The notes under the pieces were generated by a model that searched no databases, was not told the origin of the DNA, and was given only the letters and a program-made list of their open reading frames with translations. This document shows, piece after piece, positions 26,896 through 39,184 of a stretch of 64,000 bases of DNA (the first letter of the stretch is position 1; the number at the start of each line of letters is the position of its first letter). The stretch covers positions 1,116,001 through 1,180,000 of the forward strand of contig NZ_JAPEPZ010000001.1 of assembly GCF_026339875.1 (NCBI RefSeq), given 5' to 3'. This DNA is from Streptomyces sp. NBC_01571 (GTDB lineage: Bacteria > Actinomycetota > Actinomycetes > Streptomycetales > Streptomycetaceae). Made by a program: the position numbers and the translations under genes.

Positions 26896-29034
26896 ATGAT
26901 TCCCGCCGCTCCCCCGCAAGCCCCGCCGTCCCGCGTCCACGGATCGGAGGAAGGGACGAAACGCCGGGCGCCGAGCGGGCTGTTCGAACCCGCCCAGCTC
27001 GTGCAGTCCCTCCCCGAGGCACTGCGCAAACTGCACCCGCGGGCCCTGGTGAAGAACCCGGTGCTGTTCGTCGTGTCCGTGGGAGCCGTCCTCACGACCC
27101 TGTCCGCGGTGCTCCACCCCACCGTCTTCACCTGGGTCATCAGCGGCTGGCTGTGGCTGACGGTGATCTTCGCGAACCTCGCGGAGGCCGTCGCCGAGGG
27201 CCGCGGCCGGGCACAGGCCGAGTCGCTCCGCAAAGCCCGTACGGACACGGTCGCCCTGCGCCTGCGGCACTGGAACTACGGCACCGACCCGCGCCACGCC
27301 GACACGGAGGCCGTGGCCGCCACCGCCCTCGGACCGCTCGACGTCGTCCTGGTCGAGGCCGGCGAGGTCATCCCCGCCGACGGCGACGTCATCGACGGCG
27401 TCGCGGCCGTCGACGAATCCGCCGTCACGGGGGAATCCGCGCCGGTCATCCGCGAGTCGGGCGGCGACCGCAGTGGGGTCACGGGCGGTACTACGGTCCT
27501 GTCGGACCGGATCGTCGTCCGCGTCAGTGCCCGCCCGGGACACTCCTTCCTGGACCGGATGATCGCCCTCGTCGAAGGCGCCTCCCGGCAGAAGACCCCG
27601 AACGAGATCGCGCTGAACATCCTGCTCGCCGCGCTCACGATCATCTTCGTCCTGGTGGTCGTCACCCTCCAGCCGATGGCCGAGTACGCCGACGCCGCCC
27701 AGTCCACCACCGTTCTTGTCGCGCTCCTGGTCACCCTCATCCCGACGACGATCGGCGCGCTCCTGTCCGCGATCGGCATCGCGGGCATGGACCGGCTCGT
27801 CCAGCGCAACGTGCTCGCCATGTCCGGCCGCGCGGTCGAGGCCGCGGGCGACGTGGGCACCCTCCTTCTCGACAAGACCGGCACCATCACTCTGGGCAGC
27901 CGCGAGGCAGCCGCCTTCGTCCCGCTGCCCGGCGTCGAGGAGGGCCGACTCGCCGCCGCCGCACAGCTGTCGTCCCTGGCCGACGAGACACCGGAGGGCC
28001 GCTCCGTCGTCGTACTGGCGAAGGAGCGGTACGGGCTGCGGGCGCCCGCCGAGGGGGAGCTGCATCATGCCCGGTGGGTGAGGTTCAGCGCGCAGACCCG
28101 GATGAGCGGCGTCGACCTGCGCTGGGACAACGGTGCGGTGTGCGCGATCCGCAAGGGCGCCGCCCAGCAGGTGATCGAGTGGGTGGAGATGTACGGCGCC
28201 CAAGTCCCGCTCGAGGCACGGGCCTTCGCGAATTCGGTGGCCGGTTCGGGCGGCACCCCGCTGCTCGTGGCGGTGTACGACTGGGAAGGCCCCCGCGTGT
28301 TGGGCCTGATCCATCTCAAGGACGTGGTCAAGGACGGCATCCGGGAGCGCTTCGCCGAGCTGCGCCGCATGGGCATCCGCACGGTGATGATCACTGGCGA
28401 CAACCCGCTCACCGCCCGTGCCATCGCCGAAGAGGCGGGCGTGGACGACTACTTGGCCGAGGCGACCCCCGAGGACAAGCTCGCGCTGATCAGACGCGAG
28501 CAGGAGGGCGGCAAGCTCGTCGCGATGACCGGGGACGGCACGAACGACGCGCCGGCGCTGGCCCAGGCCGATGTGGGCGTGGCCATGAACACCGGCACCT
28601 CGGCCGCCAAGGAAGCCGGGAACATGGTCGACCTGGACTCCAACCCCACCAAGCTCATCGAGATCGTCCAGATCGGCAAGCAATTGCTCATCACACGGGG
28701 CGCGTTGACGACCTTCTCCATCACCAACGACGTGGCCAAGTACTTCGCGATCATCCCGGCGATGTTCGCGGGGGCCTATCCGGGCCTGAAGTCGCTCAAC
28801 GTCATGGGCCTGCACAGCCCGACGTCCGCGATCACCTCGGCGATCATCTTCAACGCGCTGATCATCGTCGCGCTGATCCCGCTCGCGCTGCGGGGCGTGC
28901 GCTACACGCCGTCGTCGGCGCACGACCTCCTGCGGCGCAACCTCATGCTGTACGGCCTCGGCGGACTCGTCCTGCCCTTCGTCGGCATCAAGCTGATCGA
29001 CCTGCTGATCTCCGGAGTGCCCGGGCTGGGATGA
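26896..29034 (+). CDS. kdpB: Second, orphan KdpB-like P-type ATPase
   Basis: 712 residues from ATG 26896 (GAAGG 5 nt upstream); the longer open frame upstream is leader. Alignable with the first KdpB along its length: TGES (178-181), [14 protein letters not shown] with Asp326, [19 protein letters not shown]. All catalytic motifs are intact. It lacks only the segment corresponding to about 267-285 of the first copy. No kdpA, kdpC or kdpF accompanies it; DUF899 follows on the opposite strand 43 bp later. It could replace KdpB in the complex under other conditions, act alone, or be a paralogue retained after loss of its operon. All three are inference. Confidence 0.93.
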   Translation: MIPAAPPQAPPSRVHGSEEGTKRRAPSGLFEPAQLVQSLPEALRKLHPRALVKNPVLFVVSVGAVLTTLSAVLHPTVFTWVISGWLWLTVIFANLAEAVAEGRGRAQAESLRKARTDTVALRLRHWNYGTDPRHADTEAVAATALGPLDVVLVEAGEVIPADGDVIDGVAAVDESAVTGESAPVIRESGGDRSGVTGGTTVLSDRIVVRVSARPGHSFLDRMIALVEGASRQKTPNEIALNILLAALTIIFVLVVVTLQPMAEYADAAQSTTVLVALLVTLIPTTIGALLSAIGIAGMDRLVQRNVLAMSGRAVEAAGDVGTLLLDKTGTITLGSREAAAFVPLPGVEEGRLAAAAQLSSLADETPEGRSVVVLAKERYGLRAPAEGELHHARWVRFSAQTRMSGVDLRWDNGAVCAIRKGAAQQVIEWVEMYGAQVPLEARAFANSVAGSGGTPLLVAVYDWEGPRVLGLIHLKDVVKDGIRERFAELRRMGIRTVMITGDNPLTARAIAEEAGVDDYLAEATPEDKLALIRREQEGGKLVAMTGDGTNDAPALAQADVGVAMNTGTSAAKEAGNMVDLDSNPTKLIEIVQIGKQLLITRGALTTFSITNDVAKYFAIIPAMFAGAYPGLKSLNVMGLHSPTSAITSAIIFNALIIVALIPLALRGVRYTPSSAHDLLRRNLMLYGLGGLVLPFVGIKLIDLLISGVPGLG

Positions 29035-29076
29035 GGGGGCTCCTCGTCCGCAGCCCGGGACGCCGTCGAACGGTCA

Positions 29077-29892
29077 TCAGTGGTGGTGGCCGTGCCGGCC
29101 GAGGGTCTCCACGGGGGTCGCGCCGGGGCGGCTCCACTGCGGCACGGGGCGGCTGGTCGGGCCCCAGGTGGCGACACCGTCCACGTCCGAGCGCCAGTAC
29201 CAGCAGGCCTGGCGGCCCACGGCCGGGTGCCCCTCGCGGACGTCGCCGAGCACGGCGCGGCCCTCGGGGTTGTCCTCCCACGCCTCGCCGCGGCCGTAGG
29301 ACGTCATGTCGAGCAGGGCGAGGGACCCGTTGACCGCCTCGTTGCCACGGCCCGTCGTGGAGTACGTCAGGAACACGCGGTCACCGTCGCGCAGGAAGCA
29401 GGCGATGTGCCCCATTCCGCCGCCGACCGGCGCCTCCACGTCGCGCACCGAGTACCAGGGCTGGGTGTAGCCCATGAACTCGACGTAGGAGGCCACCTCG
29501 CCCCAACGGCCCGTGGTCAGGATGGCCAACGAGACGCCGCGGGCGTTGAGATAGACGGCGTCCTTCAGGTGCCAGGCCGTGGTGGTGCAGCCCTCGCACT
29601 GCCCCTGGTGCGGCGCGCCGTCGTGCCACATGTGCTGGTAGACCACGAGCTCGTCGCGGCCCTCGAACAGGTCCAGGAACGGGACCGGGCCGTCGGGTCC
29701 GACGACCTCGACCGTTCCGTCGAGCTCGACCATCGGCAGCCTGCGACGGGCCGCGGCGAGGGCGTCGCCCTCGCGGGTGTGGGCCTTCTCACGGACCAGC
29801 AGTTCCTCGCGGGCCGCCTGCCAGGTGGCCAGGTCGACGACCGGCGGCTTGCCGGTGAGGTCGCTGCTCGCACGGCCGGGCGTGGTCGTCAT
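29077..29892 (-). CDS. DUF899 thioredoxin-like family protein
   Basis: 271 residues from ATG 29892, with GGAGGA about 6 nt upstream. Typical DUF899: TWQAAREELLVREKAHTREG at the N-terminus, LVVYQHMW, a GQCEGCTTTAWHL redox-like CxxC, FMGYTQPWYSV, and a C-terminal YWRSDVDGVATWGPTSRP. The family has a thioredoxin fold and is predicted to be a redox or peroxide-handling enzyme; biochemical role unproven. Convergent with the second kdpB. Confidence 0.88.
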   Translation of the reverse strand: MTTTPGRASSDLTGKPPVVDLATWQAAREELLVREKAHTREGDALAAARRRLPMVELDGTVEVVGPDGPVPFLDLFEGRDELVVYQHMWHDGAPHQGQCEGCTTTAWHLKDAVYLNARGVSLAILTTGRWGEVASYVEFMGYTQPWYSVRDVEAPVGGGMGHIACFLRDGDRVFLTYSTTGRGNEAVNGSLALLDMTSYGRGEAWEDNPEGRAVLGDVREGHPAVGRQACWYWRSDVDGVATWGPTSRPVPQWSRPGATPVETLGRHGHHH

Positions 29893-30151
29893 GGTGTCCT
29901 CCGTGGTGTGTCGTGCGGGGCGGCGTCGCATGGCATCCCACGACGCTCACCAGAACAGACTCGGGTCCCGCCCGGAACTCATCGCGGCAGGGGAAGGCGT
30001 CGACGCGTGCGCTCTGCTCCCGGCGGCCGGTGCGCGCGCCCGGGTCCTTCCGCTCGGGCGCCGGGTGTCGACAGGCCACCCGCGACGGACGGAATGATCT
30101 CCCCTTCCCTCCACCAATAGTCATATGTGAGACGCACCACTCGACACTATC

Positions 30152-30191
30152 GCAACACTCATGTTGCATTTATCGTCGAAGGATCTACATT
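30152..30191 (+). promoter_or_regulatory. Promoter and dyad operator of the SDR-ALDH operon
   Basis: GCAAC (30152-30156) and GTTGC (30163-30167) form a dyad with a 6-bp spacer that overlaps a possible -35 (TTGCAT, 30164-30169). TACATT (30186-30191) would be the -10, 16 bp downstream. The 355-bp gap 29893-30247 holds nothing else recognisable. Confidence 0.4.
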
Positions 30192-30247
30192 GGAGTCGCG
30201 GCCCGGCAGCGGGCAGCGAACGAATCCCACGAGACGAGGAGTACGCG

Positions 30248-31099
30248 ATGTCACGGACCTGGCTGATCACCGGTGGTTCGCAGGGCTTGGGCAGGGCTCT
30301 GGTGCTCGCGGTTCTGGAGGCCGGCGACCAGGTCGTGGTCACCTCCCGCAGGCCGGAGGCGCTGGCCTCCCTGAGAGCGGACCACCGGGAACGACTGGAG
30401 ACCGTCGCGCTGGACGTCACCTCCGCGTCCCAGTGCCGGGACGTGGTCGCCGCGGCGGTGGAGCGGTTCGGGACGGTCGACGTGGTCGTCAACAACGCCG
30501 GTTACGCCACCAGCGGTTCGATCGAGCACTTCCCCGAGGACGAGTTCCGCGCGCAGGTCGAGGGGAACCTGTACGGCGTGGTGAACGTGACCCGGGCGGT
30601 GCTGCCGGTGATGCGCCGCCGCCGGTCCGGGCACGTCGTGCAGATCTCCTCCATCGGCGGACGCGTGGGCGGCACGCCCGGTCTGAGCGCCTACCAGACG
30701 GCCAAGTTCGCCGTGGAGGGCTTTTCCGAGGTCCTCGCGGGCGAGGTGGCCCCGTTCGGCGTCAGGGTCACCATCGTCGAGCCGGGCGGCATCCGCACCG
30801 GCTGGGCCGCGGGCGCGGCGGAGCCGTCCGGGCCGGTGACCCCCGACTACGAGCAGACGGTGGGCACGTGGCTGGCCATGTTCGCGAAGTACGCCGGGAA
30901 CGAGCCCGGCGACCCGGACCGTATGGCCCGCGCGATCATCGGCGCGGTGGACGCCGAGGAGCCCCCGCGCCGGCTTCTGCTCGGCAGCGACGCGCTGGGG
31001 ATCGCCATCGGCGCGGAGGAAGCCCGTCTGACCGAGGCGAGGAAGTGGGCCGAGGTCAGCCGCTCCACGGACTACCCCCCGGACCCCTCCACCGCCTGA
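30248..31099 (+). CDS. Short-chain dehydrogenase/reductase (classical SDR)
   Basis: 283 residues. Start ATG 30248 has GAGGAG upstream. Motifs: TGGSQGLG (NAD(P) binding), NNAG, ISSIGG (catalytic Ser), YQTAK (Tyr-x3-Lys) and the PGGIRT loop. An Arg pair after the second strand (TSRRPE) favours NADP(H). It is followed 49 bp later by an aldehyde dehydrogenase gene on the same strand, which suggests a two-step alcohol-aldehyde-acid oxidation or detoxification unit; the substrate is unknown. Confidence 0.9.
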   Translation: MSRTWLITGGSQGLGRALVLAVLEAGDQVVVTSRRPEALASLRADHRERLETVALDVTSASQCRDVVAAAVERFGTVDVVVNNAGYATSGSIEHFPEDEFRAQVEGNLYGVVNVTRAVLPVMRRRRSGHVVQISSIGGRVGGTPGLSAYQTAKFAVEGFSEVLAGEVAPFGVRVTIVEPGGIRTGWAAGAAEPSGPVTPDYEQTVGTWLAMFAKYAGNEPGDPDRMARAIIGAVDAEEPPRRLLLGSDALGIAIGAEEARLTEARKWAEVSRSTDYPPDPSTA

Positions 31100-31148
31100 C
31101 ACATCACGTTTCGCCCGAAGGAACCGAGAAGACGGGAACCGAAAAGAC

Positions 31149-32600
31149 ATGACCGTGCGTGACAAGCTGTACATCGGCGGCTCCTGGGCCGACCCGAGTG
31201 ACCCGGGCCTGCGGCTCGACATCCTCTCCCCGCACGACCAGTCCGTGCTGGGCACCGTGGCGCAGGCCGCGCCCGCCGACGTGGACGCGGCCGTCGCCGC
31301 GGCCCGCGAGTCCTTCGACCACGGTCCCTGGCCGCGCACCACGCCCGAGGAGCGCCAGGAGATCGTCCGCCGCTACGACGCCCTGCGCGCGGCGCTAGCC
31401 GACGAGGTCGCCGAGGCCATCTCGGTCGAGAACGGTTCGGCCGGCTGGTTCACCAGGGCCGGCCAGCCGTTCCTGACCCGACAGGTCGACGCGTACCTCA
31501 AGGCGGCCGAGGAGTTCGGGTGGGAGGAGGTCGTCGAGCCCTCGGACGCGTCGGTGGCCTTCGACACCATCGTGCGGCGGGAGCCGATCGGGGTGGTCGC
31601 CGCGGTCATCCCGTGGAACTCGCCGTTCTCCGCGGCCACCGCGAAGCTGATCCCGGCCCTGCTGGCCGGCAACACCGTCGTCCTCAAGGTCTCCCCCGAG
31701 AACTCCCTGAGCATGATGCTGCTGGCGGACCTCTGGCACCGGTCCGGGCTTCCCGAGGGCGTCCTCAGCGTCCTTCCGGCGGACCGTGAGACCAGTGAGT
31801 ACCTCGTCTCCCACCCCGGCGTGGACAAGATCTCCTTCACCGGTTCGACGCGGGCCGGCCGGCGTATCGCCTCGATAGCCGGGGAGCACCTCAAGCGGGT
31901 CGGTCTGGAGCTGGGGGGCAAGTCCGCGGCGCTGATCATGGAGGACGCGGACCTGGATGCGGCCGTGCGGGGCCTGCGTTTCGGTTCGCTCGGCAACAAC
32001 GGCGAGGCCTGCATTCTGCAGACCCGCATCCTCGCCCCCCGCAGCCGGTACGAGGAGGTCGTCGCCGCGCTGAAGGAGATGGTCGAGTCCCTGAAGGTCG
32101 GTGACCCGTCCGCCCCCGACACGTTCATCGGTCCGATGATCCGCCGCGACCAGCAACAGCGCGTGATCGACTACATCACCGTCGGAATGGAGGAGGGTGC
32201 TCGCCTGGTGACCGGCGGCCCGCAGGTGCCCGAGGGTCTGGAGAAGGGCAACTACGTCACCCCGACCCTCTTCGCCGACGTCGACAACTCCATGCGCATC
32301 GCCCAGGAGGAGATCTTCGGCCCGGTCCTGGCGGTCATCGCCTACGACGACGAGGACGACGCCGTACGGATCGCGAACGACTCCGAGTACGGCCTGTCCG
32401 GCGGCGTCTGGACCGCGGATCCGGAGCGGGCCCTGGCCGTCGCGCGCCGGCTGCGCACCGGCACGGTCACCGTGAACGGCTCGCCGATGAGCTTCGACGG
32501 CCCGTTCGGCGGTTACAAGGCGAGCGGTCTCGGCCGCGAGTACGGCAAGGTCGGCCTCACCGGCTACGTCGAGCACAAGACCATCACCCGCAACCGGTAG
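31149..32600 (+). CDS. NAD(P)-dependent aldehyde dehydrogenase
   Basis: 483 residues, ATG 31149. Catalytic residues are in place: Asn157 (IPWNSPF), Lys180, Glu254 (LELGGKS) and Cys288 (NNGEACIL). EEIFGPVLAVI and the C-terminal FGGYKASGLGRE are standard. Second gene of the SDR operon; the ribosome site is weak (GGGAACCGAAAAGAC), which suggests coupling with the upstream gene. The sequence is closest to broad-range betaine/phenylacetaldehyde-type dehydrogenases, without enough cues for a substrate. Confidence 0.92.
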   Translation: MTVRDKLYIGGSWADPSDPGLRLDILSPHDQSVLGTVAQAAPADVDAAVAAARESFDHGPWPRTTPEERQEIVRRYDALRAALADEVAEAISVENGSAGWFTRAGQPFLTRQVDAYLKAAEEFGWEEVVEPSDASVAFDTIVRREPIGVVAAVIPWNSPFSAATAKLIPALLAGNTVVLKVSPENSLSMMLLADLWHRSGLPEGVLSVLPADRETSEYLVSHPGVDKISFTGSTRAGRRIASIAGEHLKRVGLELGGKSAALIMEDADLDAAVRGLRFGSLGNNGEACILQTRILAPRSRYEEVVAALKEMVESLKVGDPSAPDTFIGPMIRRDQQQRVIDYITVGMEEGARLVTGGPQVPEGLEKGNYVTPTLFADVDNSMRIAQEEIFGPVLAVIAYDDEDDAVRIANDSEYGLSGGVWTADPERALAVARRLRTGTVTVNGSPMSFDGPFGGYKASGLGREYGKVGLTGYVEHKTITRNR

Positions 32601-32739
32601 CCCCGGCCCGCGGACGGAACCGTGCGCCCATCGAGCCCCGCCCGCGCCGCGCCCGACGCGGTTCGGCACCCCGCGGCGCCGGACGCTCGCCCCTCCGCCG
32701 GCAGGGCGAAAGGCCGTTCAAGCGCGCGTGCGCGTCACC

Positions 32740-35118
<2,379 letters not shown>

Positions 35119-35194
35119 GGTGTCCCTCCCGTGTGCCGGACGCGGCCTTCGTCGTACGACGTCGTGATGGATTCCTGAACTTCACGGTTCATGG

Positions 35195-35269
35195 GTCTCA
35201 AGCGTATACCTGCAAGATCAGTTGAGACTTTTGCGAAAGGATCCCAGTAGCGGTCGTCTAAAGTCTCAA
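35195..35269. promoter_or_regulatory. Three-box TTGAGAC/GTCTCAA operator between uvrA-like and merR
   Basis: GTCTCAA at 35195-35201, TTGAGACTTT at 35222-35231 and its exact complement AAAGTCTCAA at 35260-35269. The outer and inner pairs make two dyads with 20-bp and 28-bp spacers. The last box overlaps the -10 (TAAAGT, 35259-35264) and ends 3 bp before the merR start, so binding would block or remodel that promoter. Confidence 0.65.
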
Positions 35270-35272
35270 ACC

Positions 35273-36049
35273 ATGAAGTACCTGCGCCCGTTCGACCTGG
35301 CCCGCGAGCACGGCATCTCGACCCAGGCGGTGCGCAACTACGAGCGGGACGGGTTCCTCCCGCTCGCCGAGCGCACCCCGTCCGGCTACCGGACCTACAC
35401 CGAGACGCACGCGGCGGCCCTGCGCGCCTACTTGGCGCTCGTCCAGGCCCACGGACATGCCGAGGGCGGGCAGATCATGCGGTCGCTCAACGCGGGCGAA
35501 CTCGACGCCGCGCTGACGGCCGTCGACCGCGGCCACGCCCAACTGCTGCGCGACCGGGGGACGCTGGACGCGGTCGGGCAGGCCGTCGAGCATCTGGTCT
35601 CCGGCACCGGTCCCGCCGAGCACGCTCCCTCCGGCTGTGAGCCGCTCGGTATCGGCGAACTCGCGCGCCGCCTGGGCGTCACCGCGGCGACCCTCCGCAA
35701 CTGGGAGGCGGCGGGCATCCTCACACCCGTCCGGGAGCCGGCCACCGGACATCGCTCGTACGGCGCCCCCGACGTCCGCGACGCGGAACTGGCCCACCTC
35801 CTCAGGCGCGGCGGCTATCCGCTGGAGCACATCCGCACGGTGGTCCGGCAGATCCGCACGGCCGGCGGCACCGAGGCGCTGTCCGCCGCGCTCGACGACT
35901 GGCGGCGACGGCTCACCGCCCGCGGGGTGGCGATGCTCGACGCGGCGGCCCGGCTCGCCGGGTACGTGTCCCTCCGGGGCATCACCCCGGCGACGCCCGC
36001 GGCCACCGCGGAACCGGCTCCACCGCCGGCGGACCGGCCGGCACCCTGA
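35273..36049 (+). CDS. MerR-family regulator with two DNA-binding domains (TioE type)
   Basis: 258 residues from ATG 35273. There is no ribosome site and TAAAGT lies 8 bp upstream, so the mRNA is probably leaderless; the longer TTG-initiated frame is rejected. Two MerR winged helices are visible: residues 5-45 (FDLAREHGISTQAVRNYERD) and 124-165 (LGIGELARRLGVTAATLRNW). Each is followed by a helical segment. The same architecture with a UvrA-like neighbour is known for TioE/TioU of thiocoraline clusters. No metal-binding Cys is seen, so a small organic ligand is likelier. Confidence 0.87.
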   Translation: MKYLRPFDLAREHGISTQAVRNYERDGFLPLAERTPSGYRTYTETHAAALRAYLALVQAHGHAEGGQIMRSLNAGELDAALTAVDRGHAQLLRDRGTLDAVGQAVEHLVSGTGPAEHAPSGCEPLGIGELARRLGVTAATLRNWEAAGILTPVREPATGHRSYGAPDVRDAELAHLLRRGGYPLEHIRTVVRQIRTAGGTEALSAALDDWRRRLTARGVAMLDAAARLAGYVSLRGITPATPAATAEPAPPPADRPAP

Positions 36050-36196
36050 GACGTCGTGGCGCGGGCGACCGGCGGCCGTACGCGGACGGGCCTGCGCGGA
36101 GGGCTCAGCGCGGACGACTCGACGCGGGGGCTCAGCGCGGACGATCGGAGCAGGCGCCCGCCGTACGGCATCTCGTACCGCCGCCGGCCTGACGCC

Positions 36197-36233
36197 CGTG
36201 CGGCTCCCCCTGCCCAGCTGGGGGAGCCGCACG
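36197..36233. terminator. Bidirectional terminator between merR and the DUF2637 gene
   Basis: Perfect 14-bp stem (36197-36210 with 36220-36233), 9-nt loop, between convergent genes. Just before it a 17-bp motif (GGGCTCAGCGCGGACGA) occurs twice, at 36101 and 36128. Confidence 0.8.
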
Positions 36234-36264
36234 GAGGAATTGGCCGGAGGACGGCGGGGGCGGA

Positions 36265-37083
36265 TCAGGGGCGAGGCGGTTTCCGGGTGCTCGAACCGCT
36301 CTTGCCTTCAACGCGCCTAGGAGGCAGGGGGTCTTGGCGCTGCCGATGGCGGGACGTGTTCTGGCGGGGTGGCCGGGTCAGGGTGATCTGACGGACCAGT
36401 TGTTGGAAGCAGGTCAGGGACGCGAGGGCCGGTACGACTGCCGCGGCCACACCGGTGATCGTCTTGTGGGCGTCGGCCACGCAGAACATCATGGCGACGG
36501 AGGAGAACAGCAGAACGGCGTACCACGAGTGCACGGCACGGCGTTGGTGCAGGGCGGCTCGCAGGACGGACAGCGAGGCCACCATCCAGGGGCCGTACAC
36601 GAGAAGGGGCCACCAGGGTCCCGAGCCGCTCTGGGTGGTGGACGCGATGTGCCGCAGCGGCGCGTAGGCCACCATCCCACCGAAGACACTCACCATCGAC
36701 ACGATGACGGCGGCGACCGCGGCGATCACGAAGCTCACGGTCTGCAGCCAGGTGAAGCGGGGTTTGCGGACCCGCACCTTCCGATGCCCGGTCGAGGAGC
36801 GTCGGATGGGCGGCAACTCGGCAGTGATCTGCGCCAGGTTGTCCATCGGTTCACTGATGAATTCGTCCCCGTACGACGGCTCGCCGCGGGGTGGCGGCAC
36901 GGTGGCCTCCTGCTCCGCCGCCGCGGCGTCCTGCAGGAGGTAGGTGAGCTCCTCGACCGGGTCCCAGCCCTGTTCGTACAGGGCGTCGGCGGGACCGCCG
37001 TGCCGGCCGGTACCCGTCCCACCGGGGTACACGGGAGGTTGTTCGTATCGAGCGAAGGACAGATCCGGATAGTCGTCATTCAC
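36265..37083 (-). CDS. DUF2637 membrane protein
   Basis: 272 residues from ATG 37083. An acidic, Pro/Gly-rich cytoplasmic half (1-105) is followed by four membrane segments (about 110-137, 152-172, 183-201, 206-227) with TWLQTVSFVIAAVAAVIVSM and WWPLLVYGPWMVASLSVLRA, then a basic tail. This matches DUF2637 proteins of actinomycetes, related to the membrane part of some Spd/plasmid-transfer and Tra-like proteins. Function is unknown. The ribosome site is weak (GGCGGA). Confidence 0.8.
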   Translation of the reverse strand: MNDDYPDLSFARYEQPPVYPGGTGTGRHGGPADALYEQGWDPVEELTYLLQDAAAAEQEATVPPPRGEPSYGDEFISEPMDNLAQITAELPPIRRSSTGHRKVRVRKPRFTWLQTVSFVIAAVAAVIVSMVSVFGGMVAYAPLRHIASTTQSGSGPWWPLLVYGPWMVASLSVLRAALHQRRAVHSWYAVLLFSSVAMMFCVADAHKTITGVAAAVVPALASLTCFQQLVRQITLTRPPRQNTSRHRQRQDPLPPRRVEGKSGSSTRKPPRP

Positions 37084-37540
37084 AGAAAATTCCGCCCTGT
37101 CGGATCAGGGCCGGGTGACAGCCGGAACGTCCCCATCGGGCGACGAGTACGCGGCAGCAGGCATGTAGGTGTATCGCCCGAACGTCACGGCTCGGACCGC
37201 GAACGGGCTCTCCGCCGCCGCTCCGGAGAGCGACGGGTCAATAAGACTTGCTTGGGTCATGTTCCATTAACGCTGGTCAGCTCCCGCAGATGTGCGGCAA
37301 ACGAGTGAGCGCCAGCCCGCGGAAAAATTCACGAAAGCGTCTTTATTGATCCGGAGCCGACGGTTCTTCTGAGCGCTTCCGCCGGAATCCCGGAGGCCCC
37401 GTGGCCCGGCACCTGCTGGGCCACCAAGATGCGCCCCGGGCCCCGCGCGGTGACACTTTTCTGGTGGCCTCGCGCGCCGCACAGGGTCTCCGGGGCGTTG
37501 CGACCGGTCGCGTGGCCGTCCCGTCCTCCCTGGAGATTCC
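37084..37540. other. Divergent promoter region, DUF2637 gene and OYE gene
   Basis: About 457 bp without a gene. 37240-37360 is clearly AT-richer than its surroundings, with a short stem CCGCAGATGTGCGG (37287-37300). It is the likely site of both promoters, but I cannot assign hexamers with confidence. Confidence 0.45.
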
Positions 37541-38635
37541 GTGAGCCAGCTCTTCCAGCCCCTGACACTGCGTGGTGTGACGATCCCCAACCGGGTCTGG
37601 ATGTCGCCGATGATGCAGTACTCCGCCCCTGCCCAGGGCCCGGAGACCGGCACACCGACCGACTGGCATCTCCAGCATCTGGTCTCGCGCGCGGTGGGCG
37701 GAGCCGGCCTGGTCATGGTGGAGGCCACCTCCGTCAGCGCGGAAGGCCGCAGCAGCGCCTACGACCTCGGGCTGTGGAACGACGGGCAACCGCCGGCCTT
37801 CGCCCGCGTGGTCCGCGCGCTGAGCGATTCCGGCGCGGTACCGGCGATCCAGCTCAACCACCCCGGCCGCAAGGCGGGCATCGGACGCCCCTGGTCCGAC
37901 GCCCACCCCCCGCGCCCCGGCCTGCGGCGGGTGGGCCCGAGTCCGATCGCGTTCGGAACGGTCCCCGCGCCCCACGAACTCACCACCCACGCCATCGCGA
38001 CGGTCGTCGACGAGTTCGCGCAGGCCGCCCGGCGCGCGCACCTGGCCGGGTTCCGCGCCCTGGAGATCCACGGCGCGCACGGCTACCTCGTGCACTCCTT
38101 CCTCTCCCCCCGGACAAACCACCGCACCGACGCCTACGGCGGCGACCTGGAACGGCGCATGCGCTTCGCGCTGGAGGTGGTGGACGCCGTCCGCACCCAA
38201 TGGCCGCAGGAACTCCCGCTGTTCTTCCGCACGTCGGCGACCGACTGGCTCGCGGGCCACGGCACCGAGACCCGGCCCGGCTGGACCGTCGACGACACCA
38301 CGCACCTCGCCCGGGAACTCATGGCCCACGGAGTGGATCTGCTGGACGTCTCCACCGGCGGCATCGTCCCCGACGCCACCATTCCTGTCAGCCCCGGCTA
38401 CCAGGTGACCTTCTCGGCACAGGTGCGCGCCCAGACGGGCATGCCCACCGCCGCCGTAGGACTCATCACCCGACCCGAACAGGCCGAGAAGATCATCGCC
38501 CTCGGTAAGGCCGACGCCGTCTTCCTCGGGCGCGAACTGCTGCGCGACCCGTACTGGCCCCGCAACGCCGCTCACTCCCTGGGCGCCCCCGTGCCCGCAC
38601 CACCGCAGTACACCCGCGCGTTCCCCGGTCGCTGA
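37541..38635 (+). CDS. Old-yellow-enzyme family NADPH:flavin oxidoreductase (YqjM-like)
   Basis: 364 residues from GTG 37541 (GGAG upstream). FMN-binding TIM barrel: NRVWMSPMMQYSA at the N-terminus, AIQLNHPGRKAG, the substrate pair in EIHGAHGYLVHSFLSP, the RRMRFALEVVDAV helix, and VFLGRELLRDPYW at the phosphate site. In place of the usual ENR-type segment it has RTNHRTDAYGGDLERR. It reduces activated C=C bonds of enones and nitro compounds. Monocistronic as far as seen; a dhaK remnant follows. Confidence 0.92.
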   Translation: MSQLFQPLTLRGVTIPNRVWMSPMMQYSAPAQGPETGTPTDWHLQHLVSRAVGGAGLVMVEATSVSAEGRSSAYDLGLWNDGQPPAFARVVRALSDSGAVPAIQLNHPGRKAGIGRPWSDAHPPRPGLRRVGPSPIAFGTVPAPHELTTHAIATVVDEFAQAARRAHLAGFRALEIHGAHGYLVHSFLSPRTNHRTDAYGGDLERRMRFALEVVDAVRTQWPQELPLFFRTSATDWLAGHGTETRPGWTVDDTTHLARELMAHGVDLLDVSTGGIVPDATIPVSPGYQVTFSAQVRAQTGMPTAAVGLITRPEQAEKIIALGKADAVFLGRELLRDPYWPRNAAHSLGAPVPAPPQYTRAFPGR

Positions 38636-38665
38636 CGTCTGCCCCCGCAAGCGCCGTGAACCACC

Positions 38666-39130
38666 GGAGAGAAGGTCAACTCTGTCACCCTTTCCATGGG
38701 CATGGCGCTCACCGCCTGCACGCCGCCGGCGAAGGGCTCGCCGCTGTTCGAACTGCCCGAGGACACGGTCGAGATGGGCGTGGGCATCCACGGCGAGCCC
38801 GGCCGCAGGCGCGAGAAGCTCCGGTCCGCGGACGCGATGGTGGGCGACCTCGTCGACGCGGTGGTCGGCGACCTGTCGTACGTCTCCGGTGACCGCGTCG
38901 CCCTGATGGTCAACGGCCTCGGCGGCACACCGATCGGCGAGCTCTACCTGGCGTACGGGCGGGCCCACAGGCAACTGGCCGGGCAGGGCATTGAGATCGA
39001 GCGCAGCCACGTGGGCGAGTACTGCACCTCGCTCGACATGGCCGGAGTCTCCGTCACACCGGTCCGGCCGGACGACGAGATCTCCGATCTGCTCGCCGAG
39101 CCCGCTGAGATCCCGATGCGGGTGTTCTGA
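38666..39130 (+). pseudogene. dhaK remnant (dihydroxyacetone kinase, C-terminal half)
   Basis: The frame GEKVNSVTLSMGMALTACTP, then MGVGIHGEPGRRREKL, VNGLGGTPIGELYLAYG and SLDMAGVSVT is the C-terminal half of DhaK. The N-terminal domain with the substrate-binding His is missing, and there is no start codon with a ribosome site before the homology begins. No dhaL or dhaM follows. The break lies within about 30 bp of the OYE stop codon. Confidence 0.8.
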
Positions 39131-39184
39131 AGGCCGACGCCCCCGTGCTGCTGTTTCGACTCCCCGGTCCGCTGTTCGGCGCGG

